Counted from the first letter of the stretch, positions 16,397-26,064 are shown. The stretch is DNA of 48,135 nt from Actinomycetales bacterium (GCA_018970765.1 JAGWVT010000010.1:1-48135), one strand, 5' to 3'. The notes: generated by a model from the letters alone, not told the origin. A program made the numbers and translations.

Positions 16397-18070
16397 ATGG
16401 CTCCAGTCACCAACTCGCGGCCCGGCCGCCTGCTTCTCGCGTTGCTCATCCTGGCCATCGGTTTAGGTGTGTGGGCATTCTGGCCGGGCGGGGACAATGC
16501 GATTCGGCTTGGCCTAGACCTGCGCGGCGGAACTCAGGTCATCCTCGTACCGAAGCCTGTCGAAGAGGGTGCCGTCATCACGGAGGAGCAATTAGCGCAG
16601 ACCGTAGCCATCATCCGGCAACGTGTCGACGGCCTCGGTGTTGCCGAAGCTGAGGTGACGACCCAAGGCAGCGGGAACAACGCTGCCATCGTGGTCTCAG
16701 TCCCCGGAGTGAACCAGGACCGCATCGTGGACCTCGTCCAGCGAACTGCCCTTCTGGACTTTCGCCCGGTGTACACCTTGCTGAGCCCGGTGGCCACCGA
16801 CCCCAATCCGCCTGAGGCCACTGCGTCACCTGAGGCCAGTCCGTCGGCGACAGGTGCAGCCGGGGACACCACGACGACTGCATCTGCCGAGCCGACCCCG
16901 TCGCCTTCGCCGAGTTCGACGTTCGTTGCGACGACATCGATTGTGCAGGCACCGGAGAATTCCGTGTCATTCCAGGAGCAGGTGCTCACGCTCGACTGTT
17001 TGGAGCCTGAAGCGCGTTCAGGTGGCACGCCCGATGACCCCACCAAGTGGCTGGGCACCTGCGACCAGTCTGGAGCGGCGAAGTACGTCCTAGAGCCTGC
17101 CTTTATTAAGGGCACGAATGTCTCTGGCGCCAACGCCGTCCTTCCGCAAAATGGTGTTGGTTGGGTGGTGTCTTTGGAGTTCGACTCCGAAGGTGCCAAG
17201 GCACTTGCTGAAGCGTCGACGCGGCTCACTGGTCTGCAGGAATGTGACACGGGTGCCGCACCATGTAATGCCTTCGCGATCGTCCTTGACGGTGTCGTGG
17301 TTTCTGCGCCGCGCTTCAATGAGCCGATCCTGGGTGGCCAGGCGCAGATCGAGGGCCAATTCACCGCGCAGGAGGCGAAGGACCTAGCCAGTGTCCTGAA
17401 GTACGGTGCGCTGCCAGTCACACTGGATGCTGTCGACGTCACCACGGTGTCGCCGACAGTCGGCAATGACCAGCTTCGCGCGGGAATCTTGGCCGGTTTG
17501 CTGGGCCTGGCCCTTGTCATGCTGTACCTGCTGATCTATTACCGCGCACTCGGATTGGTGGCGGTCTTTTCGTTGATTATTGCCGGTGGGCTCGTCTACG
17601 TAGCGTTCGTGATCCTCAGTAAGACTGTTGGCCTCACCTTGACCTTGGCCGGGGTTGCGGGTGCCATCGTGGCCATCGGTATCACGGCGGATTCGTTCAT
17701 CGTTTACTTCGAACGTATCCGAGATGAGATTCGAGAGGGCCGCACCCTGCGACAGGCCTGCGATAGTGGTTGGGTCCGCGCTCGGCGCACATTGCTAGCT
17801 GCGGACTTCGTGTCGATCCTGGCCGCTGTGGTGCTCTACTTCCTGTCGGTGGGGAGCGTCCGAGGATTCGCCTTCGTGCTCGGCTTGACAACCTTGGTCG
17901 ACATCCTGGTGGCGTTCTGGTTCAGCCATCCGGTGACCGTGCTGCTTGGGCGAACGCGTTGGATGCAGCGAGGATCTGCCTTGACTGGCTTGAGTGCGAA
18001 CCGCATCTACGCGGGTGGCACCCAGGAAGACACGTCTGCCGACAAGGACCGAGCTGGGGCCACACGATGA
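16397..18070 (+). CDS. secD: Protein translocase subunit SecD
   Basis: RND-type membrane subunit of 557 residues that uses the proton gradient to aid Sec export. One N-terminal TM helix precedes the family motif RLGLDLRGGTQVIL. A large extracytoplasmic part follows. The C-terminal five-TM bundle includes ITADSFIVYFERIRDE. A Pro/Ser/Thr/Ala-rich linker of about 45 residues (16800-16930) interrupts the extracytoplasmic domain and is probably disordered. Such linkers are common in actinobacterial SecD. The 4-nt ATGA overlap with secF implies coupled synthesis. Confidence 0.95.
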   Translation: MAPVTNSRPGRLLLALLILAIGLGVWAFWPGGDNAIRLGLDLRGGTQVILVPKPVEEGAVITEEQLAQTVAIIRQRVDGLGVAEAEVTTQGSGNNAAIVVSVPGVNQDRIVDLVQRTALLDFRPVYTLLSPVATDPNPPEATASPEASPSATGAAGDTTTTASAEPTPSPSPSSTFVATTSIVQAPENSVSFQEQVLTLDCLEPEARSGGTPDDPTKWLGTCDQSGAAKYVLEPAFIKGTNVSGANAVLPQNGVGWVVSLEFDSEGAKALAEASTRLTGLQECDTGAAPCNAFAIVLDGVVVSAPRFNEPILGGQAQIEGQFTAQEAKDLASVLKYGALPVTLDAVDVTTVSPTVGNDQLRAGILAGLLGLALVMLYLLIYYRALGLVAVFSLIIAGGLVYVAFVILSKTVGLTLTLAGVAGAIVAIGITADSFIVYFERIRDEIREGRTLRQACDSGWVRARRTLLAADFVSILAAVVLYFLSVGSVRGFAFVLGLTTLVDILVAFWFSHPVTVLLGRTRWMQRGSALTGLSANRIYAGGTQEDTSADKDRAGATR

Positions 18071-19215
18071 AGACTCAACAACGCAAAGACGCTAAGAGGG
18101 TCGGGTTCGCCCAGCGCCTCTACAGCGGCCAGATGTCCTTCGACTTCGTCGGGCGCAAGCGTCTGTGGTACGCCCTGTCCGCCGTGATTCTCATCGTGGC
18201 GGTCGGCGCAGTGCTGATCCGCGGTCTGAACCTCGGGATCGAATTCCGTGGCGGAGCTGACTACTCACTGCCGAACGCGCAATGCTCGGTTGAGGATGCG
18301 CGTGCGGTGGCTGAACTTGGCACCGGAGCTCAGGCAATTGTTACCCAAACGGGTAGCGGAAGCGTACGCGTGCAGACCGAAGCTCTCAGTACCGAGGAAA
18401 GTCGCGTTCTTGCCCAAGAGCTCTCTGACGTGTGCCGCGTCAACGTCAGTGAAGTCAAGGTGCAGGTTGTCGGCCCGACCTGGGGTGGAGAGATTTCCAG
18501 GAAGGCCCTTCAGGGCTTAGCGGTATTCCTGCTCTTGGTCACGATCTTCCTATCGATCTACTTTGAGTGGCGTATGGCGGTCGCGGCACTTGTCGCCCTT
18601 GCCCACGACCTCGTCATCACGATTGGTATCTATGCCCTGACCGGGTTGGAGGTGACGCCGGCCACGGTCATCGGCCTTCTGACGATTCTTGGATATTCCC
18701 TCTACGACACCGTCGTCGTGTTCGACAAGGTTAAGGAAAACACGCGAGGAATACTCGGGCAGTCAGTCCAGACCTACGACGAGGCCGCCAACCTGGCGGT
18801 CAACCAGACGCTGGTACGAAGCATCAACACTTCGGTAGTGGCCTTGCTTCCGGTGTTGGCGATCATCATCGTGGGCGCAGGTCTCTTGGGCGCCGGCACG
18901 CTACTTGACTTGGCCGTTGCCTTGGCTGTTGGCATGGCTGCGGGGACCTACTCCTCGATCTTCATCGCCACTCCGTTCCTGGCCCAGTTAAAGGACCGTC
19001 AACCGGAAATCCGTGCACTTGCTGCTCGAGTTCGCGCCCGCCGACAGCAGCGCAGCGCGGGTTCTGCGGGGTCGTCAGGCCCCGCTTCTTCGGGCTCCGG
19101 GTCATCCGGCTCACAGGAGACCAACGCGGTCGCCAGCGGCGGTGGCGGGACGGCCGCTCGCAACCAACCCAAGCGTTCCGGTAAGAGCAAGGGCAAGGGC
19201 CGCAAGGGACGCTGA
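18067..19215 (+). CDS. secF: Protein translocase subunit SecF
   Basis: Partner of SecD, 382 residues. The motif LNLGIEFRGGADY follows the first TM helix, and the membrane bundle includes TILGYSLYDTVVVFDKVKEN, the SecF signature. The last about 55 residues are unusual in composition: Ser/Gly-rich, then a Lys/Arg/Gly cluster (KRSGKSKGKGRKGR). That would leave a positively charged cytoplasmic tail. The start ATG 18067 overlaps secD; the longer open frame from 17770 is a shadow inside secD. In mycobacteria apt lies between secF and relA; here relA follows after 42 nt. Confidence 0.95.
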   Translation: MKTQQRKDAKRVGFAQRLYSGQMSFDFVGRKRLWYALSAVILIVAVGAVLIRGLNLGIEFRGGADYSLPNAQCSVEDARAVAELGTGAQAIVTQTGSGSVRVQTEALSTEESRVLAQELSDVCRVNVSEVKVQVVGPTWGGEISRKALQGLAVFLLLVTIFLSIYFEWRMAVAALVALAHDLVITIGIYALTGLEVTPATVIGLLTILGYSLYDTVVVFDKVKENTRGILGQSVQTYDEAANLAVNQTLVRSINTSVVALLPVLAIIIVGAGLLGAGTLLDLAVALAVGMAAGTYSSIFIATPFLAQLKDRQPEIRALAARVRARRQQRSAGSAGSSGPASSGSGSSGSQETNAVASGGGGTAARNQPKRSGKSKGKGRKGR

Positions 19216-19234
19216 GAGCGGGTCGCGGGGCACC

Positions 19235-19240
19235 TAGACT
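19235..19240 (+). promoter_or_regulatory. Possible -10 element of relA
   Basis: TAGACT lies 17 nt before the relA ATG, with a strong AGGAGG (19247-19252) in between. Transcription from it would give a short leader that keeps the Shine-Dalgarno. No -35 is visible. Confidence 0.35.
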
Positions 19241-19257
19241 GATCACAGGAGGGTGCC

Positions 19258-21516
19258 ATGACGCAAGAGGCCACAGGGCTTGTTGCGCAGGATGCTGACC
19301 CAGGCCGTTTTCGCTCTCGCATAGCACGACTCGCTGGTTTGCAGCGGGCGGCACACCCCGAACTTGATCCGCTCCTGAAGTCCCTGCGCCGCTACCACCC
19401 GAAGGCGGATCCCAGACTGGTTGAGCGGGCTTACGACATGGCCCGGTACCTACATCGCGATCAACGGCGTAGGTCGGGGGAGCCGTACATCACCCACCCG
19501 CTCGCCGTTGCGGAGATTCTGGCTGAACTCGGCATGACAGCTCCCACGCTGGCCGCAGCCCTGCTTCACGACACCGTCGAGGACACCGAGTACTCCCTAG
19601 ATGCCCTCCGCGAGGATTTCGGCACCGAGGTTGCGTCATTGGTCGACGGCGTCACCAAGTTGGATCGGGTCAAGTACGGGGAGAGTTCGGCAGCAGAAAC
19701 TGTGCGCAAGATGGTCGTGGCCATGGCTCAGGACATTCGCGTGCTGGTCATCAAGTTGGCAGACCGCCTGCACAACATGCGCACCCTGCGCTGGATGCCG
19801 CCGGAGAAGCAGACCAAAAAGGCCCGCGAAACATTGGAGATTTACGCACCGTTGGCGCATCGCTTGGGAATGAACACCATCAAGTGGGAGTTGGAAGACC
19901 TGGCCTTCGCAACCCTGCATCCCAAGATCTATGAAGAGATCGTCAACCTGGTCAGTCAGCGGGCGCCGCAACGAGATCGATCGCTGGCATTGGTGACACG
20001 CGAGATTGAAGAAGATCTGCGCACCGCGAAGGTCAAGGCGGAGGTCACCGGACGGCCTAAGCACTACTACTCCGTGTATCAGAAGATGATCGTGCGCGGA
20101 CGCGACTTCGCCGAGATATACGACCTGGTTGGCGTGCGGATTTTGGTGGAGAGCCTTCGTGACTGCTACGCGGTACTAGGCGTAATCCATGCGCGCTGGA
20201 GCCCGGTGCCCGGCAGATTCAAGGATTTCATTGCCATGCCGAAGTTCAACATGTACCAGTCCCTTCATACCACCGTCATTGGACCGGGTGGCAAGCCGGT
20301 TGAGGTGCAGATTCGCACATTCGACATGCACCGCGCAGCAGAGTTCGGCATCGCGGCCCACTGGCGCTACAAGCAGAACAGCGTCGGCGGCAAGGGCGGA
20401 CCCGATGATCTTGGTTGGCTGCGACAACTCGTCGAGTGGCAACGCGAGACTGAGGACCCTGACGAGTTCTTGGACTCCCTTCGTTACGACCTCGGGACAT
20501 CTGAGGTCTTCGTATTTACGCCCAAGGGGGATGTACTCGCCCTCCCTGAGGGCGCCACGCCGGTGGATTTTGCCTACTCCGTGCACACGGAGGTGGGTCA
20601 TCGCTGCGTTGGAGCCCGAGTGAACGGCAAGCTCGTGCCACTGCAATCTCGACTTTCCAACGGTGATGTCGTTGAGATCTTCACTTCGAAGGCCGAGGGG
20701 GCCGGCCCCAGCCGCGATTGGCTGGGCTTCGTCACATCTGCGCGAGCGAAGAACAAGATCAAGGCTCACCTATCTAAGGAGCGACGCGAAGAGGCAATCG
20801 ATACGGGCAAGGACGCCATCGTTCGGGCTATGCGTCGCCAAGGCCTCGCACTGCAACGACTGATGACTAATCAGGCACTCGCCGGTCTGGCGACCGAACT
20901 CAATGTCGGCGATGTCAGTGGGCTGTATGCGGCGGTCGGCGATGGACGCATCAGCACCGCTTCGATCGTTCAAAAACTTGTTGATGCCTCACGTGACGCC
21001 GACTCAGTTGAAGAAGACGTCACGGAGGACCTGCTCAGTCGAACGCCGCGGACCACCACCGCAAAGACGAGTGGCGACGTCGGCATCGTGGTTCAGGGAG
21101 CTGACGATGTCTGGGTCAAGCTAGCTCGATGCTGTACGCCGGTACCAGGCGATTCGGTATTGGGATTTGTCACTCGTGGGTCAGGAGTTTCCGTACACCG
21201 TGACGATTGTTCGAATGCGAGGAGTCTGAAGGCCGACAGTGGGCGGCTAGTGGACGTAGCTTGGGCTCCAACCGCCAACAGTCTGTTCCTAGTGAATATT
21301 CAGGTTGAGGCTCTTGATAGGGCTCGGCTCCTTGCCGACGTGACTCGAGCACTGTCGGATATGCACGTGAATATCCTCAGCGCTTCGGTCAGTACCACGC
21401 GCGAGCGCATCGCGCTGTCAAGATTCACCTTTGAGATGGCAGACACCAAGCATCTTGGGTCGTTACTGAACGCCGTTCGCGGCGTCGATGGCGTTTTTGA
21501 CGCCTATCGCGTATAG
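19258..21516 (+). CDS. relA: Bifunctional (p)ppGpp synthetase/hydrolase (Rel/RSH)
   Basis: Stringent-response enzyme of 752 residues. The hydrolase HD domain is intact (H80, HD at 104-105 followed by TVEDT, and [11 protein letters not shown]). The synthetase domain carries the RFKD motif in [11 protein letters not shown]; as I recall, RxKD rather than ExDD marks bifunctional Rel proteins. TGS ([20 protein letters not shown], about 420-480), a zinc-finger-like CCTPVPGD region and a C-terminal ACT domain follow. It senses uncharged tRNA on the ribosome. AGGAGG lies 5 nt before the ATG. It is convergent with the DUF349 gene, with only 34 nt between and no clear hairpin. Confidence 0.97.
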   Translation: MTQEATGLVAQDADPGRFRSRIARLAGLQRAAHPELDPLLKSLRRYHPKADPRLVERAYDMARYLHRDQRRRSGEPYITHPLAVAEILAELGMTAPTLAAALLHDTVEDTEYSLDALREDFGTEVASLVDGVTKLDRVKYGESSAAETVRKMVVAMAQDIRVLVIKLADRLHNMRTLRWMPPEKQTKKARETLEIYAPLAHRLGMNTIKWELEDLAFATLHPKIYEEIVNLVSQRAPQRDRSLALVTREIEEDLRTAKVKAEVTGRPKHYYSVYQKMIVRGRDFAEIYDLVGVRILVESLRDCYAVLGVIHARWSPVPGRFKDFIAMPKFNMYQSLHTTVIGPGGKPVEVQIRTFDMHRAAEFGIAAHWRYKQNSVGGKGGPDDLGWLRQLVEWQRETEDPDEFLDSLRYDLGTSEVFVFTPKGDVLALPEGATPVDFAYSVHTEVGHRCVGARVNGKLVPLQSRLSNGDVVEIFTSKAEGAGPSRDWLGFVTSARAKNKIKAHLSKERREEAIDTGKDAIVRAMRRQGLALQRLMTNQALAGLATELNVGDVSGLYAAVGDGRISTASIVQKLVDASRDADSVEEDVTEDLLSRTPRTTTAKTSGDVGIVVQGADDVWVKLARCCTPVPGDSVLGFVTRGSGVSVHRDDCSNARSLKADSGRLVDVAWAPTANSLFLVNIQVEALDRARLLADVTRALSDMHVNILSASVSTTRERIALSRFTFEMADTKHLGSLLNAVRGVDGVFDAYRV

Positions 21517-21550
21517 CCAGAGTGCGGTACGGCCCGGCAAGGGGAGGCTG

Positions 21551-22876
21551 TTAACGCCCGCCAAGATCTGTGGCGGCCCGCAGCGCGGCTTCCATCAGCA
21601 GCGTGGTTTGAGCGATAGCGGCATCTAAGGCCTCCACTTCCGCAGAACGTTGAGTGGTCTGTGCGGCATCTCGTTCTGCCTGCAGCTTCGCGAGGCGGTC
21701 GGCAAACCCCTGGGCAGTGGCCTCCGCCCGGGCCAGTGCCTCCGGGTTAGCCCGTTTCCAGGATTCGGCTTCGGACTTGCGTACTGCCTCCTCGACTCGC
21801 TTGAGGCGACCCTCCAGACGGTCCTTGTCTGCGCGAGGGAGGTCGCCGATGCGCTCCCAGCGCTCCTGAATTCCGCGCAGCGCCTTCTTGGCGGCGCGCG
21901 GATCGCTGATGGGCACCAGGCTCTCGGCCTGGACAACCAGCTCCTCCTTGGGCCCCACGTTCGGCCGGAGTTGTTCCTCAGCCTGGGACTCGGCGGCCGT
22001 TCTCGCGGCGAAGAACTGATCCTGTGCGGCCTTAAAGCGTTTCCAGAGCCGATCCTCATCGACTTTGGAACCGCGCGGTGCAGACTTCCACTCGTTCAAC
22101 AGGTCTCGAAACTTTCGAGCCGTGCCAGCCCAGTCAGTCGAGGCTGCCAGCGTCTCAGCCCTGGCTATGAGCGCACGCTTGGCCGCAAGCGCCTCCTTAC
22201 GCACTGATTCCAAATCTGCAAAGTGTGCCCGGCGACGCTTCTCGAAGGCTGTGCGTGCGGCACTGATCCGTCGCCACAGCTGCTGCTCAACCGAGCGTTC
22301 CGCGTGGGGGAGTGATTTCCATTCCTCGACCAGTGCTTTGAAGCGTTCGGTGGTCGCCTTCCATGCGTTGGAATCCGCGAGACTCTCTGCTTGCTGGACG
22401 AGACTCTCACGAGCAGCCAATGCGGCCTGACGTTCTGCTTGACGTGCTGCCTGCCGTTGTGCGCGGGCTTGCCCGATGCCATCGGCAAGTTGCGTACAGC
22501 GGTTCTCCAGGGTCGCCAGATCGCCCACGAAGGAGCGTGACGTCAACGCTTGCCGGACTCGATCCAACGCCGCTTGCGCCTGTTCGGGCGCCGCTTTGCC
22601 ATCGATGAGGCGTTGCACCATCAAATCAACTTCGATCTTCAAGTCCAAGAACTTGCGTGCGAAAAAGGCCAGGCCATCCGCCGGCGGGCCCGCGGCCCAC
22701 TGCCCGACGATGACTTCGCCCTCCGGAGCCAAGAGGTAGACAGTGCCATCTTCTGCGACTCGGCCATGGCGCATGGCGGTCTGCAGGTCCTCGTCGGTGG
22801 CCTGCTGTTCGGCCACGGTGCGTCGGGCCAAGAGCAGGGGACTCGGAGCAGGGGTCGTCACGAGTTCATCAGACAT
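21551..22876 (-). CDS. DUF349-repeat protein
   Basis: A 441-residue, highly charged, helical protein with three DUF349 repeats at about residues 156-220, 230-292 and 310-372. Each carries the pattern W..T.....L..EWK...R followed by LW.RF..A...F. An N-terminal globular part (1-90) and a coiled-coil-like Ala/Glu/Arg-rich C terminus flank them. Function is unknown. No signal peptide, so cytoplasmic. AAGGAG sits 6 nt before the ATG on the minus strand. It is convergent with relA and downstream of the cyclophilin gene, an arrangement I recall from other actinobacteria. TACGGT on the minus strand (22953-22948) is a weak -10 candidate. Confidence 0.88.
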   Translation of the reverse strand: MSDELVTTPAPSPLLLARRTVAEQQATDEDLQTAMRHGRVAEDGTVYLLAPEGEVIVGQWAAGPPADGLAFFARKFLDLKIEVDLMVQRLIDGKAAPEQAQAALDRVRQALTSRSFVGDLATLENRCTQLADGIGQARAQRQAARQAERQAALAARESLVQQAESLADSNAWKATTERFKALVEEWKSLPHAERSVEQQLWRRISAARTAFEKRRRAHFADLESVRKEALAAKRALIARAETLAASTDWAGTARKFRDLLNEWKSAPRGSKVDEDRLWKRFKAAQDQFFAARTAAESQAEEQLRPNVGPKEELVVQAESLVPISDPRAAKKALRGIQERWERIGDLPRADKDRLEGRLKRVEEAVRKSEAESWKRANPEALARAEATAQGFADRLAKLQAERDAAQTTQRSAEVEALDAAIAQTTLLMEAALRAATDLGGR

Positions 22877-22960
22877 CCATGACTCCTTCGATCCTCACGT
22901 CCACGCATTCCAGTCACCCGTGAACTGGATCCCTGTCAGACAGGTAACCGTAGCCTGGCT

Positions 22961-23821
22961 TCAGCCCTTGGTGAATGTTGCTGTCTCAATCGTTATCGGT
23001 TGAGCTGGCGCCCCATCCGAACCGCCCCCGGTTACCCCTGCACCGGCGACTGAGCTAACCACGTCAAGTCCAGAGATAACTCGACCCCAGATCGAATAGC
23101 CCGGAGGCAGGGTCGTATCCGCGTAGACGATGAAAAACTGCGAACCTGAGGTGTTTGGGCCGGCATTGGCCATGGCCACGGTGCCGGCGGGGTAGTTGAC
23201 ACCATCGGCTGCGGGCAGGTTCTCGTCCGGCACCGTGTATCCGGGACCGCCGGAACCGGTGCCCGTCGGATCCCCACACTGGAGCACGAAAATGCCCTCG
23301 GTAGTGAGGCGATGGCAACTGGTCGCGTTGTAGAAGCCGTTCTCCGTGAGGAACACCTCAGAGGCGACCGTCGCAGGTGCCAGCTCCGGGAGCGTCTCAA
23401 TGACGATAGCGCCACAGTTAGTTGCCAGCGTGATCGTGCCGGCACCGGGCTGGGCTGGGTCGACTGGAGGTGCGCTGGGCCAATTGAGGTTGTCCGCGCG
23501 GGTCGCCATCGGCGGTGCGCAGTCCAGCGCACCAGTGGAAGCTGTCGCGCTAGGTGTGGGCGCTGCTGGCGCTGCCGGCGATGCACCAATGGCACTAGCA
23601 AGTGCGCTTGCCGCCGCTTGGGCCTGTGCGGGATCGGCCGGAGTGGCGGTCGATCGGCCTAGGACGAACCAGGTGGCACCCGCTCCTAGCAGCACGACAA
23701 CGACGGCGGCCGCAACGATGCGCTGCTGTATCCGGCGCCGCTGTGCGGCTCGGCTGCGGCGAGCCTGCTGACGCTCGTACTTGGCTCGGGCAAGTTCACG
23801 TTGCCGGCGATTGCTAGACAT
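22961..23821 (-). CDS. Membrane-anchored cyclophilin-type peptidyl-prolyl isomerase
   Basis: A 286-residue PPIase. The N-terminal arginine-rich cytoplasmic part (1-34) is followed by one TM helix (35-54) and an Ala/Pro/Thr linker. The cyclophilin domain contains FYNATSCHRL, LQCGDPTGTGSGGPGY, SGSQFFIVYAD and YSIWGRVISG. The catalytic arginine of the HR motif is present. The cysteines in SCHRL and LQCGD match mycobacterial PpiB (Rv2582) and may form a disulfide outside the cell (inference). It would assist folding of exported proteins. The start is ATG 23821: no Shine-Dalgarno, but TACACT lies 7 nt upstream. Divergent from the MBL gene. Confidence 0.9.
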   Translation of the reverse strand: MSSNRRQRELARAKYERQQARRSRAAQRRRIQQRIVAAAVVVVLLGAGATWFVLGRSTATPADPAQAQAAASALASAIGASPAAPAAPTPSATASTGALDCAPPMATRADNLNWPSAPPVDPAQPGAGTITLATNCGAIVIETLPELAPATVASEVFLTENGFYNATSCHRLTTEGIFVLQCGDPTGTGSGGPGYTVPDENLPAADGVNYPAGTVAMANAGPNTSGSQFFIVYADTTLPPGYSIWGRVISGLDVVSSVAGAGVTGGGSDGAPAQPITIETATFTKG

Positions 23822-23828
23822 TGGCGGG

Positions 23829-23834
23829 AGTGTA
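23829..23834 (-). promoter_or_regulatory. Candidate -10 for a leaderless cyclophilin transcript
   Basis: On the minus strand TACACT lies 7 nt before the ATG at 23821. No Shine-Dalgarno precedes the start. It faces the MBL promoter candidate across about 70 nt. Confidence 0.42.
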
Positions 23835-23902
23835 TCCAGCGCTCCCGGCTGGCCGGATACCTGGCGCATGTAATACCTGGCACAACCACGAACCGACACA
23901 AC

Positions 23903-23908
23903 TACGCT
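23903..23908 (+). promoter_or_regulatory. Candidate -10 for a leaderless MBL hydrolase transcript
   Basis: TACGCT lies 6 nt before the ATG at 23915. GCGGAG directly abuts the ATG, too close to act as a Shine-Dalgarno. TAATAC at 23871-23876 is an alternative -10 that would give a short leader. Confidence 0.42.
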
Positions 23909-23914
23909 GCGGAG

Positions 23915-24688
23915 ATGCCCGCAGCAAATTTCGCCGGGGGCCCGGGCGTGGTCGTGGGCTTTCCAGCCGGGTCATGGGGAACGAACTGCTACGTCCTGGC
24001 CTGCGGTCGCGGACAGGAGTGCGTGGTAGTCGACCCGGGTCAGGACTGTGTCTCGGAGCTTACGGCCGTTATCGAGGAGTATCGCCTGCGCCCCGTGGCC
24101 GTAATGCTGACTCATGGACATATCGACCATGTCTGGTCTGTCGCGCCTGTGGCGTCTGGCTACGGGATTCCGACTTACATTCACCATGCGGATCGGTATC
24201 GCCTTGCCGACCCCATCGGGTCGAGTTTCGCGGGGGCCGCCGAAGCGTTTCGTGAGATGACTCGTGGAACGTTGGAACTGACCGAACCGGAGGATGTTCG
24301 TGAATTGGTCGACGAGGCGGCAATCGAGATTGCTGGGATGACCTGGGAGGTCTTTGCCGCGCCCGGGCACACGGAAGGTTCGTTGGTGTATCGCAACTCA
24401 ACTGGCTACGCGCCAGGACCAGTCATTCTCAGCGGCGATGTGTTGTTCGCTGGATCAATTGGTCGCACCGACCTACCGGGCGGGGACCCGATCGCCATGC
24501 AACGAACCCTGCGTGACGTGGTGCTCGCGCAACCCGATGCCGCGCTGGTGCTGCCCGGCCATGGACCGACGACATCGATCGGAACTGAACGGCAGACCAA
24601 TCCGTACCTGGTAGCGCTGGAGCGTGGACGTGACGGGGCCGCTGATGTGCCGGGTGGACCCATCCAAGCGCAACAGCGGGGGATCTAG
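23915..24688 (+). CDS. MBL-fold metallo-hydrolase (glyoxalase II-like)
   Basis: A 257-residue metallo-beta-lactamase fold protein. The metal motif THGHIDH is at 66-72, further ligands are in APGHTEGS and LSGDVLF, and LPGHGP near the end supplies the last histidine. It resembles hydroxyacylglutathione hydrolase-type enzymes and Rv2581c, which sits in the same place next to the ppiase and hisS. The true thioester substrate is not known; actinobacteria mostly lack glutathione. The start is ATG 23915; internal GTGs at 23954-23960 are alternatives because the conserved part begins at VVVGFPAG. hisS follows within 4 nt. Confidence 0.86.
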   Translation: MPAANFAGGPGVVVGFPAGSWGTNCYVLACGRGQECVVVDPGQDCVSELTAVIEEYRLRPVAVMLTHGHIDHVWSVAPVASGYGIPTYIHHADRYRLADPIGSSFAGAAEAFREMTRGTLELTEPEDVRELVDEAAIEIAGMTWEVFAAPGHTEGSLVYRNSTGYAPGPVILSGDVLFAGSIGRTDLPGGDPIAMQRTLRDVVLAQPDAALVLPGHGPTTSIGTERQTNPYLVALERGRDGAADVPGGPIQAQQRGI

Positions 24689-24692
24689 TGAT

Positions 24693-26024
24693 ATGACGCC
24701 GCGGCTATCTGGCTTTCCGGAATTCGAACCAACTGGGCGCATCATCGAGTTGAGCATCCTGGACCAAGCACGACGAGTCTTTGAGCTCCATGGGTTCGCA
24801 TCCATTGAGACACGCGCCGTTGAGCCGTTGAGTGCTCTCCAAGCGGGCGGCGAAACTGCCAAGGAGATCTATGCAGTCAGCCGAGCAGCTGACCGCGACG
24901 TTGAAGCCAGTATCGGGCTGCACTTCGACCTGACTGTGCCCCTGGCGCGCTACGTGATCGAGCACTCGCACGATCTGGATTTCCCCTTCCGTCGGTATCA
25001 GATCCAGAAGGTTTGGCGTGGTGAGCGGCCACAAGAGGGGCGCTTTCGCGAATTCACCCAGGCAGATATCGACGTCATCGGCAAAGACTCCTTACCATTT
25101 CATCACGACGTCGACCTAGCACTAGTCATGTTGGAGCTGCTCGCGCAGCTGCCGATTCCAGCGCCTGTGCTGCTGGTGAGCAATCGCAAGCTTGCGGAAG
25201 GTTTCTACCGAGGTCTTGGCGTCACCGATGTCGTCGGCGTGCTGCGGTGCATGGACAAACTTGAAAAGGTCGGTCCGGACTCAACTCGAAACTTCTTAAC
25301 TGACGTGCTTGGCCTAAGTCAGAGCCAAGCTGATGCCTGCCTCGCGCTGTCGCGCATCGAAACCCCGGATGAAAGTTTCATTGCCCAAGTGCAAGCCCTT
25401 GGGGTACGCGATCCAATGTTGGATGCCGGTCTGGCGGAACTCGCCGCTGTCATCCAGGCAGGTGCTGGTGAGCGACCAGGATCGATCAGAGCCGCACTAC
25501 GAATCGCACGGGGACTTGACTACTACACCGGCACGGTTTACGAAACGCTGCTTTCTGGCATGCCCCAAGTCGGTTCGGTGGCCTCTGGTGGTCGATACGA
25601 CGAACTCGCACGTGATGGCCGAACGACGTTCCCCGGTGTGGGAATCTCCCTGGGCGTGACCCGACTGATGTCGGTGATCCTGGCGGGTGGCAATGTTCAA
25701 GCCAGCAGGGCCGTGCCATCTGCGGTGCTGATCGCCGTCTGGTCCGAAGGCCAGCGTTCCCAGAGCAATGCGATCGCCCAGCAACTTCGTCGGCGCGGGA
25801 TCCCTGCTGAGGTTTCTCCCTCCGACGCCAAGATCGGACGGCAGATCCGTCACGCTGAGCGACGCGGTATTCCGTTCGTCTGGTTTCCCGCCACGGAAGA
25901 TGAATCTGATTCGATCAAGGACATTCGATCTGGGATCCAAACCCCTGCCGATGCGGCGATGTGGGAACCGGATGCCCAGGACTTGTGGCCTAGGGTCAGC
26001 AGCACAACCGTCACTGGCGTATGA
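24693..26024 (+). CDS. hisS: Histidine--tRNA ligase
   Basis: Class II synthetase of 443 residues. The histidine-binding ARGLDYYTGTVYE and GGRYDEL motifs are intact, motif 2 lies around RYQIQKVWRGERPQEGRF and motif 3 around PGVGISLGVTRL. The C-terminal anticodon-binding domain ends the protein. The ATG at 24693 follows a G-rich stretch (GCGGGGG) 11-15 nt upstream, and is 4 nt after the MBL stop, so it is cotranscribed with the MBL gene. Confidence 0.95.
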   Translation: MTPRLSGFPEFEPTGRIIELSILDQARRVFELHGFASIETRAVEPLSALQAGGETAKEIYAVSRAADRDVEASIGLHFDLTVPLARYVIEHSHDLDFPFRRYQIQKVWRGERPQEGRFREFTQADIDVIGKDSLPFHHDVDLALVMLELLAQLPIPAPVLLVSNRKLAEGFYRGLGVTDVVGVLRCMDKLEKVGPDSTRNFLTDVLGLSQSQADACLALSRIETPDESFIAQVQALGVRDPMLDAGLAELAAVIQAGAGERPGSIRAALRIARGLDYYTGTVYETLLSGMPQVGSVASGGRYDELARDGRTTFPGVGISLGVTRLMSVILAGGNVQASRAVPSAVLIAVWSEGQRSQSNAIAQQLRRRGIPAEVSPSDAKIGRQIRHAERRGIPFVWFPATEDESDSIKDIRSGIQTPADAAMWEPDAQDLWPRVSSTTVTGV

Positions 26025-26064
26025 CGACTTTGACGCAATCCAAGAAGGGTAGGGCACCGAAGTG

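Noticed and set aside
17770-18066. 99-codon upstream extension of secF
   Set aside because: It lies within secD in another frame; SecF begins at the ATG overlapping the secD stop.
21517-21550. Terminator between convergent relA and the DUF349 gene
   Set aside because: No stem longer than a few base pairs and no U-run could be found by eye.
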